From: Desulfobaculum bizertense DSM 18034
GTDB taxonomy: Bacteria; Desulfobacterota; Desulfovibrionia; Desulfovibrionales; Desulfovibrionaceae
Assembly: GCF_900167065.1 (NCBI RefSeq)
Contig: NZ_FUYA01000002.1
Coordinates: 228,817 to 292,816 of the forward strand
DNA: 64,000 nucleotides
Reading direction: 5' to 3'
Shown here: positions 25,502-34,091 of the stretch, piece after piece
Layout: each line of letters opens with the position of its first letter
Position numbering within the stretch: position 1 is the stretch's first letter
Position numbers and translations under genes: made by a program
Notes under the pieces: model-generated
Database searches by the model: none
What the model saw: only the letters and a program-made list of their open reading frames with translations
What the model was told of the DNA's origin: nothing

Positions 25502-26179
25502 TTAATCAAGGTTTTCAAGGAGTTTTTCAGGGTGATGAATTTCCAGTTTTGCCTTTGAAAAATGTCCAATAATGCCCTGTTCACGCAGGATTCGTATCTC
25601 GCGGCACAGGGAACTTCTATGTACACCGAGCATAGCTGCCATATCGACCTGAGAGACATTTGTGCGGAATGAAGGCTTCTCTCCATTTTCCTTCCACAGC
25701 TGGTGCAGCATTCGGCAGACTCGGCCGCGGACATGAATAAGGCCAGAGTCAAAGAGCTGTGCGAAGAATGCCCCTGTTTTGATTCCAAGCGACTGGACAA
25801 GGTTTTGAATGAGTAGTGGGTGGCTCGTAAAGAATTCTGTGTCCTTAAGCAGTTTGTCTGGGAAGCGTCCTACCTCACATTGTTCCAGCGTATGCAGGCT
25901 ATGGCGGTGTGCGGACAGGTGCAGGTGTGATACCTCGTTAAACAACGTTCCCGGTCCAAGGTGCATGACGACCCGTTCTTGCCCGTTGGTCGACAGGCAT
26001 GACAGTTTGAGTTTGCCCTTGATGAGATAATAAAAGTAGTCCGACTGGATTGTCTGGATTTCATGATTCTTGGGAAACGAAACATGCGTCGAGCGGTCAA
26101 GCACCGTCGCCCAAATCGAATTGACCCCCTCCAGCGTAAAGAGAGCGCTTTGCTGGCGGAATTGTTGCGTATTCTTCAT
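25502..26179 (-). CDS. Crp/Fnr family transcriptional regulator
   Basis: 225 residues. cNMP-binding-type barrel (about 30-120: YFYYLIKGKLKLSCLSTNGQ, HLGPGTLFNEVSHLH), dimer helix, then a winged helix with SQVDMAAMLGVHRSSLCREI near residue 180. No Fnr-type Fe-S cysteine pattern. It is encoded upstream of, and in the same direction as, the sulfatase/thioredoxin/transporter genes and probably controls them through the palindrome at 25300. The effector is unknown. Confidence 0.88.
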   Translation of the reverse strand: MKNTQQFRQQSALFTLEGVNSIWATVLDRSTHVSFPKNHEIQTIQSDYFYYLIKGKLKLSCLSTNGQERVVMHLGPGTLFNEVSHLHLSAHRHSLHTLEQCEVGRFPDKLLKDTEFFTSHPLLIQNLVQSLGIKTGAFFAQLFDSGLIHVRGRVCRMLHQLWKENGEKPSFRTNVSQVDMAAMLGVHRSSLCREIRILREQGIIGHFSKAKLEIHHPEKLLENLD

Positions 26180-26224
26180 TTTGCCGCCTATGGCTGTGGT
26201 TTATGCATGTTTCATTTAGCACAA

Positions 26225-26664
26225 GCGCCCTCGCACCGCTAGGGCTGGATGGGGGGAGGGAGAGAACCGGGGCCAGCCCCGGACCCCGCGTAAGGGAATG
26301 ATTCCCTTACGTATCCTCAGCGAGTTTGAATTCCATCCACGCTTCGCGTGAATGAAATTCAAACTTGGGTGAAAATGCGATAAGAAAGTCTTTCTCTTCT
26401 GCGAGTTGCCACCATGTTCTTTCTGAACGCGAGCGTTCAGAAAGAAAGGGTTGAGGCGCAAAGAAAAAGAACACACGCCCAGTTAACTAGGCCGAAAAAA
26501 AGGGACCGGATGAAGGGGAAAGCCAAAGGCTTTCACTCATCCGGCCCCTTTTATTCGGGCGAAAGCGGGATTCCCAAGGGCCTCGTCCTTGGGCGGGGTC
26601 AAGGGGCAGCGCCCCTTGCAGAGCACGAGACTGAGTCTCGTAACCCACCCACCCGAGCGCCCCT
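26225..26664 (+). repeat. Palindrome-rich intergenic repeat, copy 3 (class B)
   Basis: Same architecture as copies 1 and 2 but the hairpins have different stems. The GTAAGGGAATGATTCCCTTAC palindrome (about 26290-26310) and the final G/C-rich hairpins are conserved. The next hairpin is now GAGTTTGAATT...AATTCAAACTT, the following one TTCTTTCTGAACGC-GA-GCGTTCAGAAAGAA, and the long one GGCCG...ACCGGATGA / TCATCCGGCC...CGGGC. Left and right arms have changed together. Non-coding. Confidence 0.83.
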
Positions 26665-26674
26665 TGAACCTCTG

Positions 26675-27487
26675 CTATTTGTTCCAGACAGCGATGGAGA
26701 GAGCGCTTTTGGGACATTCGTCGACACAGCGGAGACACTTTACACACTTGGAAGGGTCGACGATGCCGAGGTGAGGGGAGAGTCCGCTGGGGCAGATCCG
26801 TTCGCACTTCCGGCATGAGTTGCATAGGCGAGGATTTTTGAGAGGGACGAGGGTGTGGTTCGAGCGAGCGACGAGACCTCGTAGCGTTCCGACAGGACAC
26901 ATGCACTTCCACCCACTCCGAAAGAGGAGACCGAGAAAGAGTGGGAAGAAAAGCAAAATGAGGTCCATTCGCACGGAGTAGTGTGTCGCAAGCTCGATGA
27001 GATTCCTTGAGATGACGCCTATGGGGCAAAAGAGACAAAAGAAGGGATAGCCAAAAACGAGAATACCCACGGCGACACCGAGAAAGAGCGCGATTCCGTC
27101 CTGATAGTCAAGCTGGAGCTTTGCGGAAAGATGAGAGCGAGTTCGCTGCCATTTGCGCCGGGTTCCTTTCATAAATGACGGCGGGAGGAATTTCCCTAAA
27201 AATGTGATGCTTTTTTGCCCAGCCTGAGCTGCGGGGCAAATCCAGGAACAGTAGGCCCTGCCGAACAGAAAAATGAGGACGCAGATAATGAGAAAGCCGG
27301 GGACGAGGGGCCAAATAATGCTCTTGGTTGCGAGTGTTGTTTCGATGAATCCAACAGGACAGACGAGCCGCAAAAATCCGAGGCGAAGATAGCTGCATCC
27401 GGAAAAGGGGAATTCAAAATAGGCGGCGAGCAAGATACCGAAAAGAGAGACGAAACCGATCCAGCTCCGCACTTTAGCGATGCGCAT
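26675..27487 (-). CDS. NapH-like membrane polyferredoxin
   Basis: About 270 residues from ATG 27487, which lies nine bases after AGGAGG; ATG 27493 is possible but very close. Four or more membrane helices carry the cytoplasmic motifs GRAYCSWICPAAQAGQ, FCLFCPIGVISRN and CMCPVGTLRG typical of NapH/NosR-type proteins, followed by two [4Fe-4S] motifs at the C-terminus (CNSCRKCERICPSG and CVKCLRCVDECPKS). It probably oxidises menaquinol and passes electrons to the NapG-like partner. It overlaps the end of that gene by 14 bases. Confidence 0.85.
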   Translation of the reverse strand: MRIAKVRSWIGFVSLFGILLAAYFEFPFSGCSYLRLGFLRLVCPVGFIETTLATKSIIWPLVPGFLIICVLIFLFGRAYCSWICPAAQAGQKSITFLGKFLPPSFMKGTRRKWQRTRSHLSAKLQLDYQDGIALFLGVAVGILVFGYPFFCLFCPIGVISRNLIELATHYSVRMDLILLFFPLFLGLLFRSGWKCMCPVGTLRGLVARSNHTLVPLKNPRLCNSCRKCERICPSGLSPHLGIVDPSKCVKCLRCVDECPKSALSIAVWNK

Positions 27488-28130
27488 GCGCATTTTCCTC
27501 CTTGAGAGCTTCCATGTCGATACACTCGGCAATGCAGTAGTGTGCACAGAGTCCGCAGCCCACACACTTTTCTGTGTCAATCCACGGCTTGTAGGGCGAG
27601 TTTTTTACCTTAATTTTTTCTGGAATGTCCTTTTCCCGAACAAATGGAGCACCACCATTTGGGTTAGGAAAGAGAACGGCGCCTTCGATGGGACACCACC
27701 GATAACAGACCATGCAGTTGACGCATTCATTTGTCCGAATCTGTGCAGTTCCCATTTTTCTCTCAAGGGGAGCCTTGGGGCTGAGGGCCTTTGTGGGACA
27801 GACATCAATGCAGCGCATACACTCACCGCGCCATGCCGTGCAGCCACCGAGATGATAATCAACAACGGGGGTTCCCATGTTTTTGATGTCTGTGGTGAGG
27901 TCGAGAAGGGTGATGGCTCTGGTCGGACAAACCTCTGCGCAAGCGCCACAACGCATGCATCTCTCAGAGAATTCTTTTGCAGATATTGCGCCGGGGGGGC
28001 GGATGTAGCTCCGTTCTGTAGAGGCAAAGGAGAGACCGCCAACGACGCCAAAGGCGACCGTTGCTTCTGCGGAAAACTTGAGGAATGACCGACGGCTGAG
28101 CGCGGTTTTCTTTTTGGATTCTTGCGGCAT
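27474..28130 (-). CDS. NapG-like Tat-exported ferredoxin with four [4Fe-4S] motifs
   Basis: 218 residues. Tat signal with SRRSFLKFSA near residues 12-22. Four cysteine motifs follow: CMRCGACAEVCPT, CMRCIDVCPT, CVNCMVCYRWCP and CVGCGLCAHYC. This matches periplasmic NapG/MauM ferredoxins. No nitrate reductase genes are near. The neighbours are reductive dehalogenases on the same strand, 115 bases upstream, so delivery of quinol electrons to RdhA is a reasonable inference, not shown. Confidence 0.87.
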   Translation of the reverse strand: MPQESKKKTALSRRSFLKFSAEATVAFGVVGGLSFASTERSYIRPPGAISAKEFSERCMRCGACAEVCPTRAITLLDLTTDIKNMGTPVVDYHLGGCTAWRGECMRCIDVCPTKALSPKAPLERKMGTAQIRTNECVNCMVCYRWCPIEGAVLFPNPNGGAPFVREKDIPEKIKVKNSPYKPWIDTEKCVGCGLCAHYCIAECIDMEALKEENAHAHR

Positions 28131-28148
28131 AATATGTCTTTTAAAGTG

Positions 28149-28182
28149 CGCAGCCAGACGCCGCGCTAAGGCGCCTGACTGC
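28149..28182 (-). other. Hairpin after rdhB1
   Basis: CGCAG-CAG-CGCC / GGCG-CTG-CTGCG, long imperfect stem just after the first rdhB-like gene. A similar hairpin follows the second copy (31932-31962). Neither has a good T-tract. Possibly an mRNA-stabilising end or an attenuator before napGH. Confidence 0.45.
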
Positions 28183-28245
28183 GGAGAGGACAGAGGTCGT
28201 TCGCATGGGACGAGCGGCTGTCAGGTTGAAAGGATAAAGCGCGAG

Positions 28246-28470
28246 CTATTTTTGTGTTGCACGCCGACTGTTCCGGCGCCACATCCAAATGAAAACAGCA
28301 AGCACGGCCCAAATAACTGTAACGAGTCCAAACATCTTGCCTGCCTTGGGTTCAAGTTCCCAATAACTGCCAAGAGTGAGGCTCAGGTTGATAAGTAAAA
28401 CAATGCTCCAGATAGCCCAGACAAGAAGGTCCGTGACCGTTCTTTTGGTTATTGTGACGGTGAATTCCAT
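28246..28470 (-). CDS. Small membrane protein, putative reductive dehalogenase anchor (RdhB-like), copy 1
   Basis: 74 residues with two hydrophobic helices (VWAIWSIVLLINLSLTLG and MFGLVTVIWAVLAVFIWMW) joined by YWELEPKAGK, ending in basic residues. It lies 17 bases after rdhA on the same strand, where all characterised rdhA genes have their anchor gene rdhB. It is shorter than typical RdhB (about 90-100 residues, two to three helices). From the second helix on it is almost identical to the copy at 32004-32246. Confidence 0.78.
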   Translation of the reverse strand: MEFTVTITKRTVTDLLVWAIWSIVLLINLSLTLGSYWELEPKAGKMFGLVTVIWAVLAVFIWMWRRNSRRATQK

Positions 28471-28487
28471 GTGAATCTCCTTGTGGC

Positions 28488-29930
28488 CTATCTCAGGCGG
28501 GATTTACCAAATTTATCAGGATCGAGTCCGTACGGGGCGATGTCGGTGCTTGCAAAGACGTCTTTCGTTTTGCGGCGTTCGCCATAATGGAATGCATCAT
28601 CAAGATTGAGCCAGATCCCATCTGCAGCCGGGACATTCTTGATGGACCACTCTGTGACGGAGTGCGCCCACATTTTCCCCTTTGTGAAGGGACAGACAGC
28701 GATGCAGTTCGAACAGACGCTGCCGTTTTCGACCCAAAATGCCAGACATTTTTTGGGGTCATTCTGCCATTTGTAGACACCGCTTAGTGTTGCCGAAGTT
28801 GGGCCATCAAAAGAGCGTTCACCCATTGTAATGTTTTTTGAGGGGCACTCGCGGGCACACTTTTTACAGTGGCGGCAGAATTCATGCACACCGAGGTCGA
28901 TAGGTTCATCCGGGATGAGCGGCATGTTGGTCAGAATCTTGTCAATACGGACATTCGGTCCATATTCAGGGGTGATAAGCAGACCATTTCGACCGTCCTG
29001 GCCAAGCCCTGCTTCGATGGCCATAGGCACGGAAAGACCGACGCCATTCTTGCAGGGAATGGCGTGATATCCCTGGGCGCGGATGTATGCACAGATAGTC
29101 TGCGCGGCAAATCCCATACGGGAATAGCCAAGAGATGCAGCACCGGAGCTGATCGTTGACGGAGAGGTCTGAATCAGCGGGCGATTCATGGCAAAGGCTG
29201 TCACGATGGCATAATTCACATCGTCTGGGATAATAAGTTTGTCGTCTGTTTCAATGGGCTTTTCGACATCCTCGAATGTGATCTTTTTTGTAATGGGATC
29301 ACCGGGAATGTACGGGTTGCGCTGAACATCGGAGTAAATCCAGTTTCGGTTCAGCTTGCAGATGCCCACAAGGTCTGCGCCACCAAGACGTGCACATATC
29401 TTGGCCAGCGGCGTCAGCTCCTTGGGATCGGTCAGCGTGGGAGCCGGGAAGTCTGGCATGTGCTCTTCATCAAAAAGTTCATCATTCCAGCTCAGCGCAC
29501 CTTTGTTTTCCATGCCTTCGCCGTGGTAGCCCGTCAGGGTGTTCATGCGCTCCATGCTCCAGAAAAAAGCCATCTGGGTACGAGCTTCGGCAATGCTCGT
29601 CCGGGGCAGGTTTTGGCCGATGGAGCCTGTTTTCCACTGCTGGAGCGAGCTTTGTATAGCCTGTTCATGGCAGTTCTCGCCTGTGTCGCGAGGCAGCGAG
29701 TTGAAGGCCTGATCCTTGGCGTTGAAGCGTTTAAATTTATTTGGATCAACTTTGATCGGATTCTTGATTTTACGGAACTTGTCCCGAAGATTCTGCGCCT
29801 GTTCTTCTGCTGCTGCGGCGTCAGCCATTGGTCCCGCAAGGGCGGCGCCAGTTGCGCCGACGCTCAAGCCTCCAAGAAGTTTTGTGAACTGACGTCTGTT
29901 CATTCCTTTTTTCTGCTCTTTACTCTCCAT
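28488..29930 (-). CDS. rdhA: Reductive dehalogenase catalytic subunit RdhA, copy 1
   Basis: 480 residues from ATG 29930, which has AGAGGA upstream. Tat signal with NRRQFTKLLGG (Arg12-Arg13), cleaved near AAAAEE. Central corrinoid-binding/catalytic part with YSRMGFAAQT and the RdhA signature GLGQDGRNGLLITPEYGPNVR. Two [4Fe-4S] motifs: CRHCKKCARECPS (352-364) and C395-x10-CSNCIAVCP (406-414). These are the marks of periplasmic cobamide-dependent respiratory dehalogenases. The organohalide cannot be predicted. It forms a unit with rdhB1; a -24/-12 promoter lies at 30019-30032 and a divergent sigma-54 activator begins at 30291. Confidence 0.93.
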   Translation of the reverse strand: MESKEQKKGMNRRQFTKLLGGLSVGATGAALAGPMADAAAAEEQAQNLRDKFRKIKNPIKVDPNKFKRFNAKDQAFNSLPRDTGENCHEQAIQSSLQQWKTGSIGQNLPRTSIAEARTQMAFFWSMERMNTLTGYHGEGMENKGALSWNDELFDEEHMPDFPAPTLTDPKELTPLAKICARLGGADLVGICKLNRNWIYSDVQRNPYIPGDPITKKITFEDVEKPIETDDKLIIPDDVNYAIVTAFAMNRPLIQTSPSTISSGAASLGYSRMGFAAQTICAYIRAQGYHAIPCKNGVGLSVPMAIEAGLGQDGRNGLLITPEYGPNVRIDKILTNMPLIPDEPIDLGVHEFCRHCKKCARECPSKNITMGERSFDGPTSATLSGVYKWQNDPKKCLAFWVENGSVCSNCIAVCPFTKGKMWAHSVTEWSIKNVPAADGIWLNLDDAFHYGERRKTKDVFASTDIAPYGLDPDKFGKSRLR

Positions 29931-30018
29931 GATATCCTCTTTGTATTTCAGCGTGATGAGTCTCAGCTCCGTGCTGGTGAGACTGAATAAAATCATGAGG
30001 TGGTGTGCGAGGAGAGAG

Positions 30019-30032
30019 GCAAGGAATGTGCC
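30019..30032 (-). promoter_or_regulatory. Sigma-54 (-24/-12) promoter of rdhA1
   Basis: Minus strand GGCAC-ATTCC-TTGC: the GG-N10-GC spacing is exact and both boxes match consensus. It lies about 89 bases before the rdhA1 start. The divergent gene encodes a sigma-54 activator. Confidence 0.82.
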
Positions 30033-30290
30033 TTCTTAAAAAGATATTAATTACAATATGTTAGATTGTTGATTGTCATTTTACACCGCAGGGAGTAGAA
30101 TTTTTACTCTATAGTGTGATTTTGCCATTTATGAATGATTCCTTTGAGAATGTTTGTGAATCTTTGTGCAAATTTTTTGTTATTTTTCTTTAAATTCAGT
30201 GTATTAAATGATTACGTTTTACCTTTCTTTTCTTTGGAGGTAAAAAAATTACCCCCATAGGGTATTTTAATTCCACAATGAGAGAGCGCC
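30033..30290. promoter_or_regulatory. Intergenic control region between rdhA1 and its activator gene
   Basis: AT-rich. Candidate activator sites: the nested repeat ACAC-N6-GAGTA-N7-TACTC-N4-GTGT (30083-30117), about 50 bases upstream of the -24 box, and GGTAA-AAAAA-TTACC with TACCC-CCATA-GGGTA just before the activator start. None is proven. Confidence 0.4.
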
Positions 30291-31844
30291 GTGAACGAAC
30301 TTGAGTTTTTTAAAAAGGCAACACTGTACATCACCGCCACCCCTGATTCTGAGCTTGGGGTTGGGCATTTTTTTCAGTTTCTCAAGACCTGTATCCCTCT
30401 CGAAGGGATGACTATTCAGGTTTATGACCCCGGACTGCTCTCCCTGCATCTGTTTCAGGTGCGGGTTGATGACAAACTGCTGGAGCTTGATAAAGTCATC
30501 CCCCTTGTGGATGAAGAGGCGCGCAAGCTCGTTCAGCAAAATGTTGGGAGAACGATTTTCCGTATTAACAAAGGCTCACAGGAACCTGTGAGTCGCATTC
30601 TTCTGAAAGCTCTTGATGGCTATCTTGAGCAGGGGGAGAAGTCCTGCATTGTTGCCAATCTTAATCTTGGGACTGGAGCCTTTGGGGACTGCTGCTTTAT
30701 TGCTGACGGAGAGAATCGTTTTGAGGAAAAGCATGTCAGGATGCTGAAAATGCTGATTTCTCCTTTGAGTATTGCGATCACAGCTCAGATGCAGTTCATG
30801 CAGGTGAAGCGACTCAAGAGTGCGCTGGCCGAGGAGAGTCGTTTTTTTCATGACGAACTGAAAAAAATTACGGAAGGCGAAATCATTGGTCGCGATTCTG
30901 GACTGAAAGACATTATGGACATGACAGCGCAGCTTGCGAGGGTGAATACACCGGTTTTGATTAACGGCGAGACAGGCGTCGGCAAGGAACTTATCGCCAA
31001 TGCCATTCAGAGCGCCTCGACGCGCCATGATGGGCCATTCGTTAAGGTGAACTGTGGGGCAATTCCTGATTCGCTTATAGACAGCGAACTGTTTGGGCAC
31101 GAGAAGGGCGCTTTTACAGGCGCGCAGTGCCGCAAGATAGGTCGCTTTGAGCGGGCCAGTGGTGGAACGATTTTTCTCGATGAAATAGGAGAGCTTCCAC
31201 TCAAGGCTCAGACGCGACTTTTGCGCGTGCTGCAAAACCATGAAATTGAACGCGTTGGCGGTATAAAAGCTCTCCCTGTTGATATTCGCGTTATTGCAGC
31301 GACCCATCGCAATCTTCCTGAGATGGTAGAGAAGGGGGAATTTCGTGAGGACTTGTTTTTCCGCCTGAATGTTTTTCCACTCACGGTTCCACCTCTGCGG
31401 CATCGAAAAAAAGATATCCCGGCGCTGACCCAGTATTTTATTGAAAAAATAGCGACGAGGATGCGGCTCCCCAGCACTCCAAAACTGATGCCCGCGGCTG
31501 TAGAACCTCTTATGGCGTATGATTGGCCCGGAAATGTCCGCGAGCTGGAGAATCTTGTAGAACGGGCGCTGATTGTCTTCCCGCAGGGGCCGTTGCGGTT
31601 TGATGTGCTTTTTGCTCAGACTCAGGGGCGGGCAAGGGCGCCGCAAGTGCTGAGCGACACGGTTTTGCCTATGGATGTCATGATGCGTCAGCACATCCAG
31701 CACGCGCTTCGGGAAACACAGGGGCGAATTAGCGGACCACATGGCGCGGCCAAGCTTTTGCAGATGCATCCGAATACCCTTCGGAAGCGAATGGACAAGC
31801 TGGGCATCCAGTACCGGCTGCGGGACCGTAAGCGACGTGGATAG
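30291..31844 (+). CDS. Sigma-54 activator of the rdhAB1 unit (GAF / AAA+ / Fis-HTH)
   Basis: 517 residues from GTG 30291. An N-terminal sensory region of about 200 residues has GAF character (ELEFFKKATLYITATPDSEL at the start). The AAA+ domain has NGETGVGKELIANAIQ (Walker A), GHEKGAFTGAQ (sigma-54 contact) and GGTIFLDEIGELPL (Walker B). The C-terminal Fis-type HTH contains AAKLLQMHPNTLRKRMDKLG. There is no receiver domain, so it senses a ligand directly, perhaps the organohalide. It is divergent from rdhA1 and paralogous, with equal length, to the protein at 34092. Confidence 0.92.
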   Translation: MNELEFFKKATLYITATPDSELGVGHFFQFLKTCIPLEGMTIQVYDPGLLSLHLFQVRVDDKLLELDKVIPLVDEEARKLVQQNVGRTIFRINKGSQEPVSRILLKALDGYLEQGEKSCIVANLNLGTGAFGDCCFIADGENRFEEKHVRMLKMLISPLSIAITAQMQFMQVKRLKSALAEESRFFHDELKKITEGEIIGRDSGLKDIMDMTAQLARVNTPVLINGETGVGKELIANAIQSASTRHDGPFVKVNCGAIPDSLIDSELFGHEKGAFTGAQCRKIGRFERASGGTIFLDEIGELPLKAQTRLLRVLQNHEIERVGGIKALPVDIRVIAATHRNLPEMVEKGEFREDLFFRLNVFPLTVPPLRHRKKDIPALTQYFIEKIATRMRLPSTPKLMPAAVEPLMAYDWPGNVRELENLVERALIVFPQGPLRFDVLFAQTQGRARAPQVLSDTVLPMDVMMRQHIQHALRETQGRISGPHGAAKLLQMHPNTLRKRMDKLGIQYRLRDRKRRG

Positions 31845-31931
31845 ACCCATTTGGGGAATCGCGGTGCTTCGGTGTCTTTTGTGCTGGTGTCCTTCGGGCT
31901 GGATGTTCATTGGCTGTGCTGCGTTTTTTGT

Positions 31932-31962
31932 GCTGCCGGACGCCGAGGGAGACGCCCGGCAG
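31932..31962 (-). other. Hairpin after rdhB2
   Basis: GCTGCCGG (31932-31939) / CCGGCAGC (31955-31962) with a partly paired GACGCC...GGCG interior, in the same relative position as the hairpin after rdhB1. No T-tract on either strand. Confidence 0.45.
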
Positions 31963-32003
31963 CTGAGAAGAAAGACGTGGGACAAGCCCCGCGTCAGTCA
32001 GGA

Positions 32004-32246
32004 TTATGAGGAGAGGGAGTGACCTTTCTGGAGGGCGCGATGACTGTTCCGGCGCCACATCCAGATGAACACGGCAAGCACTGCCCAAATGACTGTGACC
32101 AGTCCAAACATTTTTCCTGCCTTTGGCTCCAGCTCCCAGTAACTGCCAACGGTCAGGCTCAGGTTGATGAACAAAACAAGGCACCATGCAGCCCAGACAA
32201 GAGCGTCTGTGACTGTTCTTTTGTTTATGGTGATGCTCAATTCCAT
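32004..32246 (-). CDS. Small membrane protein, putative RdhB-like anchor, copy 2
   Basis: 80 residues, two hydrophobic helices, 18 bases after rdhA2. From the end of helix 1 onward it matches copy 1 almost residue for residue (SYWELEPKAGKMFGLVTVIW, AVLAVFIWMWRRNS), while the tail differs (GHSLSS). Presumed inner-membrane anchor for the exported dehalogenase. Confidence 0.78.
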   Translation of the reverse strand: MELSITINKRTVTDALVWAAWCLVLFINLSLTVGSYWELEPKAGKMFGLVTVIWAVLAVFIWMWRRNSHRALQKGHSLSS

Positions 32247-32264
32247 GTGATTCTCCTTTGGGCC

Positions 32265-33704
32265 TTATCCCTTGTGGGTTTTTGCGAACTTGTCGGGATC
32301 AAGGCCGTAAGGTGCGACATTCATTGTTTCAAAGACTTCTTTTGCATCGCGGCGCTCTCCGTAGTGGAATGCGTCATCCAGGTTGAGCCAGATTCCATCA
32401 GCAGCAGGAACATTTTTGATGGACCATTCTGTGACGGCATGTGCCCACATTTTGCCCTTTGTGAACGGACAGACCGCGATGCAGTTGCCACAGTCACTGC
32501 AGTTCTCGACCCAGAATGCCAGGCATTTTTTGGGATCATTCTGCCACTTGTATACGCCGCTATGCGTGCATTCAGATGGACCTTCAAAGGTTCGCTCACC
32601 CATTGTGATGTTCTTTGAGGGACATTCGCGGGCGCATTTTTTACAGTGGCGGCAGAATTCGTGGACACCAATGTCGATGGGATCGTCCGGCACGAGGGGC
32701 ATGCTGGTCAGGACCTTGTCGATACGGATATTGGGGCCGAATTCTGGCGTGATGAGCAACCCATTACGGCCATCCTGACCAAGGCCTGCTTCAATGGCCA
32801 TCGGGACGGACATGCCAACTCCGTTTTTGCAGGGAATAGCGTGATAACCCTGCGCGCGAATGTAGGCAGACAGCGTCTGCGATGCGAAGCCCATACGGGA
32901 GTAGCCCAGAGAGGATGCCGCCGTGCTGATCGTTGCCGGAGAGGTCTGCATCAGCGGACGGTTCATGGCAAAGCCCATGACAATGGCGTATTGCACCGTG
33001 TTGGGAATAATAAGTTTATCATCAGTTTCGAGAGGCCGCTCTGCGTCTTCGAAGCTGATTTTTTTTGTGATGGGTGGATCAGGAATATATGGATTGCGCT
33101 GAACGTCGGAATATATCCAGTTGCGATTCAGTTTGCAGATACCAACGAGGTCAGCGCCAGCAAGACGGGCGCAAATTTTTGCAAGCTTGGTCAGCTCGAC
33201 AGGATCGCTTAGGCTTGGAGCCGGGAAGTGCGGAACTGGTTCGTCACCATTCTCATCATTCCAGCTCAAAGGTCCCTTGTTTTCCATGCCTTCACCGTGA
33301 TGCCCCGTCAGTGTATTCATCCGTTCCATGCCATACAGGAACGCCATCTGTGTGCGGGCGTCAGCAACGCTGACTTTGGGCAGGTCTTTGCCAATCTCAC
33401 CTGTGGGCCAGTTCGTCATGGCGCGGTGGAACATTTCGCCGAGGCTGTTTTGGTTGGTATCGCGAGGCAGTGCGTTAAAAGTCAGGTTCTTGCCATTAAA
33501 GCGCTTGAATGTTTTCTCATCAATTTTGATGGGATTTTTGACCTTGCGGAACTGGGCGCGCAGGTCCTGAGATTTTTCTTCTGCGGCGGCGGCCTGCGAA
33601 AGTGGTCCTGCAAGGGCGGCGCTTGTGGCTCCAACACTCAGCCCGCCAAGAAGCTTGGTGAACTGCCGCCTGTTTAAACCCGATGTATGCTCTTTACTCT
33701 CCAT
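32265..33704 (-). CDS. rdhA: Reductive dehalogenase catalytic subunit RdhA, copy 2
   Basis: 479 residues from ATG 33704, fixed by alignment with copy 1 (both start MESKE). Tat signal with NRRQFTKLLGG. RdhA signature GLGQDGRNGLLITPEFGPNI. Fe-S motifs CRHCKKCARECPS and CLAFWVENCSDCGNCIAVCP; the second has one extra Cys compared with copy 1. It is strongly similar to copy 1 over the whole length but differs in the 60-100 region (for example NSLGEMFHRAMTNWPTGEIG) and in many scattered residues, so it is an older duplicate that may differ in substrate. It has its own -24/-12 promoter (33799-33812) and divergent activator. Confidence 0.93.
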   Translation of the reverse strand: MESKEHTSGLNRRQFTKLLGGLSVGATSAALAGPLSQAAAAEEKSQDLRAQFRKVKNPIKIDEKTFKRFNGKNLTFNALPRDTNQNSLGEMFHRAMTNWPTGEIGKDLPKVSVADARTQMAFLYGMERMNTLTGHHGEGMENKGPLSWNDENGDEPVPHFPAPSLSDPVELTKLAKICARLAGADLVGICKLNRNWIYSDVQRNPYIPDPPITKKISFEDAERPLETDDKLIIPNTVQYAIVMGFAMNRPLMQTSPATISTAASSLGYSRMGFASQTLSAYIRAQGYHAIPCKNGVGMSVPMAIEAGLGQDGRNGLLITPEFGPNIRIDKVLTSMPLVPDDPIDIGVHEFCRHCKKCARECPSKNITMGERTFEGPSECTHSGVYKWQNDPKKCLAFWVENCSDCGNCIAVCPFTKGKMWAHAVTEWSIKNVPAADGIWLNLDDAFHYGERRDAKEVFETMNVAPYGLDPDKFAKTHKG

Positions 33705-33798
33705 AATGTCCTCATCTGATAAATTCATCGTATTGGCATCATTGTTGCCCGGAATCCTTAGGGCGGGAATTCCGTAAACAGTGATGCAGAAGAGCTTT

Positions 33799-33812
33799 GC
33801 GAAGAGTGTGCC
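33799..33812 (-). promoter_or_regulatory. Sigma-54 promoter of rdhA2
   Basis: Minus strand GGCAC-ACTCT-TCGC, exact GG-N10-GC spacing, with one mismatch in the -12 box. It lies about 95 bases before the rdhA2 start, nearly the same distance as in copy 1. Confidence 0.72.
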
Positions 33813-34091
33813 TAAGCTATTTTCATAAGTATTTTAGGAAGATAGTTTTGTTGAGCTGTTGCTATTTGTCTTATTTGACGAAAAAAATGTCATATGGAGT
33901 AAAAGATGTTTTGGAGCAGAATAGTTTCGTGAAGGTGAATGCGGAATGAAGCAGGGTTTTTGAAAAATATTTATATTTTTCAATATGTTAAAAATCCTAA
34001 CCGAGAGGGGAAATTCCATAAGTGGGAGGTTTGCTTGTCTTTATTTTTGCGCCATGCGACAAATCCAGCGAAAATGACTCGCGAGGATTTC
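33813..34091. promoter_or_regulatory. Intergenic control region between rdhA2 and its activator gene
   Basis: AT-rich. Contains a perfect inverted repeat TTGAAAAATA-TTTA-TATTTTTCAA (33960-33983) and TGAC-N9-GTCA near 33876-33892. It shares the 10-mer CAATATGTTA with the rdhA1 region (30054 and 33981). Candidate activator sites only. Confidence 0.4.

Noticed and set aside
26675-28130. Periplasmic nitrate reductase operon
   Set aside because: Only NapG- and NapH-like genes are present; no napA, napB, napC or napD is in the window. The neighbours are reductive dehalogenases.
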